Positions 15,332 to 21,244 of a stretch of DNA of 21,244 nt are shown piece after piece. The stretch is from Prevotellaceae bacterium UBA2738 (GTDB lineage Bacteria > Bacteroidota > Bacteroidia > Bacteroidales > Bacteroidaceae). Both the position numbers and the translations under genes were made by a program. The stretch spans positions 1 to 21,244 of the forward strand of contig DEJW01000010.1 of the NCBI GenBank assembly GCA_002353585.1, written 5' to 3'. Position 1 is the stretch's first letter. Every line of letters begins with the position of its first letter. The notes under the pieces were generated by a model. The model ran no database searches. It had not been told where the DNA came from and worked only from the letters and a program-made list of their open reading frames with translations.

Positions 15332-17266
15332 TCAACTGAAAACATAGACAGTTTCATCACCACATATATTGCGTATTTTCATGCGCAGGGGTTTCCGGTC
15401 GCACTTTATGGTAGCATCCCAAAAATCTTGGGTCTTCTTGCCATTGAGGATAACGTAGCCTTTATTGTCTATTTTCACTTCTGCGTCACTTTGCCATGCA
15501 TTTTGCTTCTCCGCATTAGTACAATCGAGGCTTATCCACTCTATGGTTTCAAGTCCTTCGTCGCTTATCTCAATAGGCTTGAAAACCTTGCCTTTGGCTA
15601 TGGATTGCTGCTGACCTTTCAGGTTTGTTTCATTTATTTTGCGCATAACACGGTCGCTATGAAAACTCTTTATCTCCACCTTCCAGCCTTTGAACAGGTT
15701 GTCTTGGGTTTCCGTTAATTCCCAGTCGGCTTCGTCTTCCACCACCACTTCGTCCAACACCTGCTTCAGGTCGCGCAGTTCTATCTCTATGGTGGTCTGG
15801 TTGTTCTGTTCCTTAATAAACTGCTCTATCTCATTGCGGTCTGTAATGTCGATGTAATAGACGATGACGCGCTTGGTGTCGGCAGGAAGATCGGGCAAAG
15901 CCTCACGGATAATGCGATTCATCAGAACTTTATCAAGCAGACGGGTACTGCTGTCCATCAGATTAGGCAGATATACAGGCATCATTCCGTATTTCGTATC
16001 TACGATGCTGCCTTCCCAAAACTTATCCAATGCATCTTCATTTCGTAAGCCATTTATCAGGCTTTTCAACTTGTCCATCGTCTGAACAGGATTGCGATAA
16101 AGAGATACTCCGTCTTTTACTTCCAGAACATCAAACTCTGCTTTGTCTGCCAATAGTCTGTCTCTTGTTGTCTGAATGCTGTTGATGCCTATGTCGCAAT
16201 GGATAAAGTTACGGCCTAACTTATTGGCTACCGCTGCTGTTACGCCACTACCTCCAAAGAAATCAGCTACAACCATTCCTTCGTTACTGCTAGCTTTAAT
16301 GATTCTATCAAGAAGACCTTCTGGCTTTTGAGTTTTATAATCGAGGTATTCACTAGAGCCACTAATCAATGGTTTTGTACGGTCACAGTCCCAAACGTCT
16401 CTTACATAAACATTGGCATAATATTTAAAAAACAATTTTGATTTATACTTGTCATTAAGGGGTGTGTTATTCTTTATACATTCTATGATGTTTGCCTTAT
16501 CTTTTTCTGATAGGGTGTTCATAGCTGGATATTCTTTTAATGTGTCAATAAAGGGTTTTTCATAAACCACATTCTCTTTTTCTGCATGAAATATATATTC
16601 ATTATTTTTTGTATAATAAAATAACACATCATGCTTTCTACCCCAAAATTCTTTACCTACACCTTGTATTCTATACCCCCATATAATCTCATTCTTGAAA
16701 TTATCTTCGCCAAATATTTCATCCATAAGAATTTTCACATAATGACCAATATGCCAATCAAGATGTAAGTATATTGACGCAGTTTCACTCATGACGCTTT
16801 TTATAGCCATGAGGTTCTCGTACATCCAATTGAGGTAACGCTCTTTGTCCCATACATCACCATACATCTTTTCTTCGAAGGCTTTCAGTTCCTCAATGTC
16901 TAGTTCTCTTTCAGCCTGAGCTATGGCTTCCGCCACCTTGGGATTGCGACGGATATATACCTTCTTGGCGTAATCCGCTCCGCTGGCAAACGGAGGGTCA
17001 ATATACACAAGGTCAACCTGAACTCCCTGGTCTTTCAGATAAGCGCATGATGAAAGGCATTCACCTCTTATCACCATATTGTGATTAGGATTCCTGCCTA
17101 TCTGCTCTTTCTGCTCCATTTCATAGAGAGGCATACCACGTTGCACTCGCTCTATGACCTGATCGTTGTCACGATAGCGCAACACTCGCTTGGTGCGTAC
17201 AAAATTGTCTAATACAGCTTGTCCTTCAAGCGTATTTGGAAAATAGGGAACATATTTTATAGCCAT
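15332..17266 (-). CDS. mod: Type III restriction-modification methyltransferase (Mod)
   Basis: The protein is an adenine N6 DNA methyltransferase and recognition subunit of a type III system. The catalytic motif DPPF (90-93, in DLVYIDPPF) precedes the AdoMet-binding FGGSG (337-341, in ADFFGGSGVTAAVANKLGRNFIHCDIG), the order of beta-class Mod enzymes. The target-recognition region lies between them (about 195-310) and is visibly more AT-rich than the rest. The ATG at 17264-17266 gives 644 residues and begins MAIKYVPYFPNTLEGQ; it sits 4 nt after the rhuM stop, so translation is coupled. A longer frame overlapping rhuM is less likely. No mono- or short-repeat tract suited to phase variation was seen. 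Confidence 0.93.
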   Translation of the reverse strand: MAIKYVPYFPNTLEGQAVLDNFVRTKRVLRYRDNDQVIERVQRGMPLYEMEQKEQIGRNPNHNMVIRGECLSSCAYLKDQGVQVDLVYIDPPFASGADYAKKVYIRRNPKVAEAIAQAERELDIEELKAFEEKMYGDVWDKERYLNWMYENLMAIKSVMSETASIYLHLDWHIGHYVKILMDEIFGEDNFKNEIIWGYRIQGVGKEFWGRKHDVLFYYTKNNEYIFHAEKENVVYEKPFIDTLKEYPAMNTLSEKDKANIIECIKNNTPLNDKYKSKLFFKYYANVYVRDVWDCDRTKPLISGSSEYLDYKTQKPEGLLDRIIKASSNEGMVVADFFGGSGVTAAVANKLGRNFIHCDIGINSIQTTRDRLLADKAEFDVLEVKDGVSLYRNPVQTMDKLKSLINGLRNEDALDKFWEGSIVDTKYGMMPVYLPNLMDSSTRLLDKVLMNRIIREALPDLPADTKRVIVYYIDITDRNEIEQFIKEQNNQTTIEIELRDLKQVLDEVVVEDEADWELTETQDNLFKGWKVEIKSFHSDRVMRKINETNLKGQQQSIAKGKVFKPIEISDEGLETIEWISLDCTNAEKQNAWQSDAEVKIDNKGYVILNGKKTQDFWDATIKCDRKPLRMKIRNICGDETVYVFS

Positions 17267-17270
17267 AGCT

Positions 17271-18284
17271 TTATTTTTTCTTACTGTCAGTAATTCGTTT
17301 TTGCTCTCTCTCAAAGTTCTCTATAAAATGTATTTCTACGGGCGTCAGTTCATTAGCTGTGCGCTCCTTGAATTTGTCGTATTCTGCATCTGCTTTCTCC
17401 TTTGCCAGTTTAGCAGATATGGAGCCTGCATGGGTGAGAATTTCTTTGTCTGACAAACGCAGAAAATCGTCAAGTTTCATTATCCAGTCACGCATATACA
17501 TGGGCTTGTGGTCTTTGGCTCGGAGCTCTGCATAGTCTATATAGAGGTTCACGATGCGGTTCAGTGTGTCTATCTCTTCTTCATTGAGATAGTTCTTGGC
17601 AAACTCGGCATCAGTTCGTTTAGGCATCATACCAGTCCAGGTGGTAAGTCCCATAAAGTCCTTTGCGGCATTAGCGCGGTCATAGATAATCTCTGCTGCG
17701 GTATGTCCATGCACAGCATAGTGCATCTTGTTTTGGACTGTAGCAAAAAACTGTCTGGTCATTTCCACACGCGGGTCGTAGTCGATGCTGAGGGCATAAA
17801 TCTCCAGCACCTTGCGATAGAAGATTTTCTCAGATGAGCGAATATCGCGAATACGAGCAAGCAGTTCGTCGAAATAGTTGCCGCGACCAGCATTCTTCAG
17901 CAACTCATCGTTCATCACAAAGCCTTTCTTGATATACTCCTTCAGCACCATCGTAGCCCACTGGCGGAATTGCACACCTCGGTAAGAATTGACACGATAG
18001 CCCACGCTGATAATCATGTCAAGATTGTAGAAAGCAAGGTTTCTTTCGACTTTTCTTTTACCTTCTGTTTGAACTGTTGCAAAAAATGCAACTGTTGAAT
18101 CCGCATTCAATTCCCCCGACTCAAAGATATTCTTGATATGTCGTGAAATGGTAGATTTGTTACGTTGAAACAACTCTGCCATCTGGTCTAAGGTTAGCCA
18201 TACGGTCTCGTCTTGAAGCGTTACTTCTATCTTTGATTCTCCATCGGGCGTGGTATATAATATGATACTTCCTTTTTCGTCCAT
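17271..18284 (-). CDS. rhuM: RhuM-family protein embedded in the type III R-M operon
   Basis: The 337-residue protein has the RhuM signature: IILYTTPDGESKIEVTLQDETVWLTLDQMAELFQRNKSTISRHIKNIFESGEL (about 7-60, a winged or helix-turn-helix-like segment), then VERNLAFYNLDMIISVGYRVNSYRGVQFRQWA (about 78-110) and a Fic-like helical C-terminal part. RhuM was named in a Salmonella pathogenicity island, but its molecular function is unknown. The family is often found inside type I and III restriction operons. Here it is tightly packed: 3 nt after the res stop and 4 nt before mod, so it is translated as part of the system. Confidence 0.92.
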   Translation of the reverse strand: MDEKGSIILYTTPDGESKIEVTLQDETVWLTLDQMAELFQRNKSTISRHIKNIFESGELNADSTVAFFATVQTEGKRKVERNLAFYNLDMIISVGYRVNSYRGVQFRQWATMVLKEYIKKGFVMNDELLKNAGRGNYFDELLARIRDIRSSEKIFYRKVLEIYALSIDYDPRVEMTRQFFATVQNKMHYAVHGHTAAEIIYDRANAAKDFMGLTTWTGMMPKRTDAEFAKNYLNEEEIDTLNRIVNLYIDYAELRAKDHKPMYMRDWIMKLDDFLRLSDKEILTHAGSISAKLAKEKADAEYDKFKERTANELTPVEIHFIENFEREQKRITDSKKK

Positions 18285-18287
18285 AAA

Positions 18288-21134
18288 TTACACGTTAAAG
18301 AAATTCTTGATGGCAGCAAGTGTCTTCTGACGGCGCTGTTCTTGAGTAATGGTGTCCTCCAAGTAGAGGAAGTCGAAACGCTGGTAGCCAAACTTGTCGT
18401 TGTTCTTCTTGACAAACTCTGACATAAACTTGAGCTTATCCTTAAAGTTTGCGGCAAAGCCCTTGCCCTTGGTCTCGATGATAATAACCTTATCTATCTC
18501 ATTTCGTTCGTTACGGCTTATCAGGAGGAAGTCAGGCACATATCTGCCGATATATCGCCAATTGTTGCCAACACGCTTGAAGCAATCAATCTTAAACTCG
18601 GTCAGCGTGTCGTCGCCGTTGAAATAGACTTCAAACGCCTTATCTCTAATCAGCGGCAACACTTCCTGAGACAGGAACTGCTTCTCCAGACCGCTGTCAA
18701 AACGGTAAGGCAGATAGTGATAGGTCTGGCTGCGCTCTGAGTGTGGGTCTGTAGTGGGATTACGCAGTGCCGACACATCTATGCCCAAAGCCTCCAGTTC
18801 GGCTATCTTAGCCTTCTGCTCAGCCGTCAATTCTGGCTGTGGAGGCTTCTCGTCCCACTCTATGATTTCGTGCACTGCCTGCTGGTCTGGGAAGAAGTCT
18901 TCGCAGTCCTGAGTAGGTGATGTCAGCCGCTCAATCTGCAACAGGCTGGCTTGCTCAGGCAGGATTTCCTCTTTCGTCGTAAAGTCTCGCTGCGGAGCAA
19001 AAGCCTGACGGATAAGCGAACGGATGCGCTGATGGTCGTACTTCTGGTTCTCAATCAATATGCCATTCTTCTCTATGGTAATCTGTGCAAAGATGGATTG
19101 GAGTTCTGGCTCGCATTGTTTCAGATCGGTCACCTTCAGCATTCCGAAACTCTCTTTGGCTATCTGGCTGAGCCACCAGCGGAATGATGTGCGAACCTCA
19201 TCTTTGTTTTCATGTTCGATAGAAGCTATCAGTTTACCCTCCATATCCTGCTGGTGAATCAGAGAAATGTCGGCAAGAGCCAGGATATCTTTATTTCTTA
19301 AACGCTCAGCAGGATCGTTGGTATCGTCGATGATGAGGGTTTCGTAGCTGACCTTCAGCTGGTAGAAGTCTATTGCAGGCACCTGCAAGCGTTCCATACG
19401 TGAGAAACGGTCTATCAGTTTGGGCTCTACGTTCGGTTTGCCGCCAAACTCTTTCAGCGTGATATTCTGCTGTTGCTGCAACTGACGGTTCAGTTTCTCT
19501 GCATTGAACTTGTTGAGCCAGATAAGTGCCGTTTCCTGACTGTTCTTTGTTACCTGACGCAGACAGCGGCATGAGGTCTGTAGCACCATATTCGTGGGGC
19601 AGACTCCCTTTTGCGGCAGGATAACACCCGTCAGGCTTTTGCAGTCCCAGCCCTCCTTGCCAATCTGCACGAGGAGCACAATTTTGTATTTTGAAATAGA
19701 GGTGTCGAGCGAGGCAAAAGCTGTCTCAGAACCTTCATGTTGAGGGTACTGCTTATTACCACCATGATAAGGCAGGATAGTGTCTGTGGGGTTCAGTCCG
19801 TAGGTTGCTACTATCTCTGAAACCAATGGGTAGATGATTTCTTCGAGCGTCTCAATCTGACCGCAGTAGATGGCCAGTTTGGCACAAGTGCCGTTAGCAT
19901 ACATGGTATTGCGATATTTGTCGAGGAATTCGCGAACACCGTTGGCTACAATCGTCTCAGTGTCGTTGTCTTCAAACTTCACATCGGGATTCTTCAGAAA
20001 GTTGCCGATGCCATCTACCAATGGATAATAATACACCACGTTGGCAAGATCGGTATTCTTGATGGTCAGCGTATCCGATATTTTTAATGGTTCTGCGCTA
20101 TCCAGATAAGGCGTTCCAGAAAAGCCCAGTACGGAATTGAACGTATGCTTCTCAGTCCATTTGTTCACCACCTGACGGAGTTTTATTTCGCCCTCGGCTG
20201 CGTGGTGCACTTCATCAATATAAACGGCAAGGTGAGGTATGGAGCCAATGATTTCACGCAACTCGTTTGCCAATGCCATACGCTTCAATTCTTCTGCTGA
20301 GAATAGGGAAACATCATTGTTTTTGGGGATGCGGTCGAGAATGACTTTTTCTGCATTGGTAATAGCCACCAATCCCATCAAGTCATCAAACGGCTGGTAA
20401 TTGTTGATTTTCTGTGCATTGGGGTTCTTGATGCGATTGCTCTTATTGGCTGTTTTCTGTTCGTCCAGTATCTCAAACTTGATAAGACGGCGCAACTCTG
20501 TGGCAGACGGCTCTGGAATAATCCATGAGGGTTCGAACTCCCTGATGTGCTTTAGGCTGGGAACGATAGATGACTTCAATCCCGATGGAGCCATCACCAT
20601 GAAATTGTGGGCAAAGGCAGGGTTATCTGGTTCGTTCTGGGCGAAATAGAGGTCGAGATATATGAATGCTGCCATCAGATAGGTCTTACCAGCACCCATC
20701 GGTAAGCTAAACAGATAGTCTGTATAACTGACATTATAGAAAATCTTTTTGAAGGTGTCTTCATAGTCTATCTCGGTAGCATGTTGCTTGATATAATTTT
20801 CCAAACCAGCAGAAAGCTGGTTACCCTTTTTATCCTTTAGGCGAGAGTATTGAAATAGTGCTACTGCTGCTTTATTAGTTTCAAAGATATGTCGTGCAGA
20901 TTCTGTCAGTTCTAATTGAGAAATATCAGTATCATTGAATGTACCACTAACAAATAAATCATATAAAGGTCTATTCTGGCAGGCAATCTTCAAATAGAGG
21001 TATGTTTTGATAGCTTCTAACTGAGCATCGCGCATCATCCCTCGCTCAACAATATACTTGAGCAAGTCCTTAATAACGCAATCCGTAGAATCAAGCCATT
21101 CATTACGTTTCTTTTCTATTAACTGATAAAACAT
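18288..21134 (-). CDS. res: Type III restriction endonuclease subunit (Res)
   Basis: The 948-residue SF2 helicase-nuclease cleaves DNA with Mod. It has Walker A GAGKT (147-151), the DExH box as DEVHH (307-311), motif III SGTPY (339-343) and the motif V/VI region with KEGWDCKSL and LQTSCRCLRQV. The C-terminal PD-(D/E)xK nuclease shows P867-D868, E887 and K889 (VPDFLL, then IIETKGKG). All catalytic motifs are intact. It is the first gene of the operon, with a clear promoter 58 bp upstream. The arrangement res-rhuM-mod puts the nuclease before the protective methylase. Confidence 0.95.
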   Translation of the reverse strand: MFYQLIEKKRNEWLDSTDCVIKDLLKYIVERGMMRDAQLEAIKTYLYLKIACQNRPLYDLFVSGTFNDTDISQLELTESARHIFETNKAAVALFQYSRLKDKKGNQLSAGLENYIKQHATEIDYEDTFKKIFYNVSYTDYLFSLPMGAGKTYLMAAFIYLDLYFAQNEPDNPAFAHNFMVMAPSGLKSSIVPSLKHIREFEPSWIIPEPSATELRRLIKFEILDEQKTANKSNRIKNPNAQKINNYQPFDDLMGLVAITNAEKVILDRIPKNNDVSLFSAEELKRMALANELREIIGSIPHLAVYIDEVHHAAEGEIKLRQVVNKWTEKHTFNSVLGFSGTPYLDSAEPLKISDTLTIKNTDLANVVYYYPLVDGIGNFLKNPDVKFEDNDTETIVANGVREFLDKYRNTMYANGTCAKLAIYCGQIETLEEIIYPLVSEIVATYGLNPTDTILPYHGGNKQYPQHEGSETAFASLDTSISKYKIVLLVQIGKEGWDCKSLTGVILPQKGVCPTNMVLQTSCRCLRQVTKNSQETALIWLNKFNAEKLNRQLQQQQNITLKEFGGKPNVEPKLIDRFSRMERLQVPAIDFYQLKVSYETLIIDDTNDPAERLRNKDILALADISLIHQQDMEGKLIASIEHENKDEVRTSFRWWLSQIAKESFGMLKVTDLKQCEPELQSIFAQITIEKNGILIENQKYDHQRIRSLIRQAFAPQRDFTTKEEILPEQASLLQIERLTSPTQDCEDFFPDQQAVHEIIEWDEKPPQPELTAEQKAKIAELEALGIDVSALRNPTTDPHSERSQTYHYLPYRFDSGLEKQFLSQEVLPLIRDKAFEVYFNGDDTLTEFKIDCFKRVGNNWRYIGRYVPDFLLISRNERNEIDKVIIIETKGKGFAANFKDKLKFMSEFVKKNNDKFGYQRFDFLYLEDTITQEQRRQKTLAAIKNFFNV

Positions 21135-21191
21135 AGATTAGCAGTATTGGTTGCAAGCTATCAATTTATATATGGATTCTATAATCACCCA

Positions 21192-21223
21192 CAAAGTTAC
21201 AAAAAATCTCTCACTCTCCCAAA
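21192..21223 (-). promoter_or_regulatory. Promoter of the res-rhuM-mod operon
   Basis: On the minus strand TTTG (21223-21220), 20 bp, then TAACTTTG (21199-21192) fits the Bacteroidetes consensus closely. The predicted start is near 21185, about 50 nt before the res ATG. Confidence 0.78.
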
Positions 21224-21244
21224 ACATCCCTCACAAATTTAATA

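Noticed and set aside
15332..17266. Phase-variable simple repeat in mod
   Set aside because: No homopolymer or tetra/pentanucleotide tract of the sort known to switch type III mod genes was found.

Overview
The window reads as a Bacteroidales chromosome, most likely Prevotella or a close relative. The grounds are: a type III (GlnN-class) glutamine synthetase, the DapL route to meso-diaminopimelate, Bacteroidetes-type promoters (TTTG about 19 bp upstream of TAnnTTTG) before several genes, A/T-rich leaders without clear Shine-Dalgarno sites, and many short tandem repeats between genes. Genus assignment is an inference. No rRNA, tRNA or CRISPR array was seen.

Region 1 (1-9283, plus strand, GC-rich) is a housekeeping nitrogen and lysine cluster: gltB (5' end outside the window), gltD, dapF, dapL and glnN, closed by a strong rho-independent terminator. 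No Bacteroidetes-type promoter was found in the four intergenic gaps, so the five genes are probably co-transcribed. GlnN and GltBD form the GS-GOGAT ammonia assimilation cycle. DapL uses the glutamate produced to make LL-diaminopimelate, and DapF epimerises it to meso-diaminopimelate for lysine and peptidoglycan.

This cluster is full of repeats. Every intergenic gap holds short tandem arrays. Two gaps also hold arrays of small hairpins, each preceded by GTAG. Repeat material has also entered coding sequence in frame: a palindromic element in gltB, and the same compound repeat (GNTAAC)n(TCAACTC)m in both gltD and dapF, with 7-mer copy numbers (2 and 5) that differ by exactly three.

Region 2 (about 9290-14050) is an accessory island on the minus strand. 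It encodes a 158-residue unknown protein, a four-Cys zinc-ribbon-like protein, an OB-fold-like protein, an unknown protein, a primase-polymerase/helicase fusion of the VirE_N/BT4734 plus DUF3987 type, and a phage 'structural protein P5'-like protein. No integrase, capsid or terminase gene is visible. A near-consensus plus-strand promoter at 9293-9323, just after the glnN terminator, points into the island and drives no recognisable gene.

Region 3 (about 14260-21223, minus strand) is a defence module. A type III restriction-modification operon res-rhuM-mod is transcribed from a good promoter at 21192-21223 and ends in a terminator at 15250-15282. It is followed by an AT-rich gene for a 285-residue coiled-coil protein with its own -7 box and terminator. 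Composition drops sharply in the target-recognition part of mod and in the coiled-coil gene, which fits modular acquisition.
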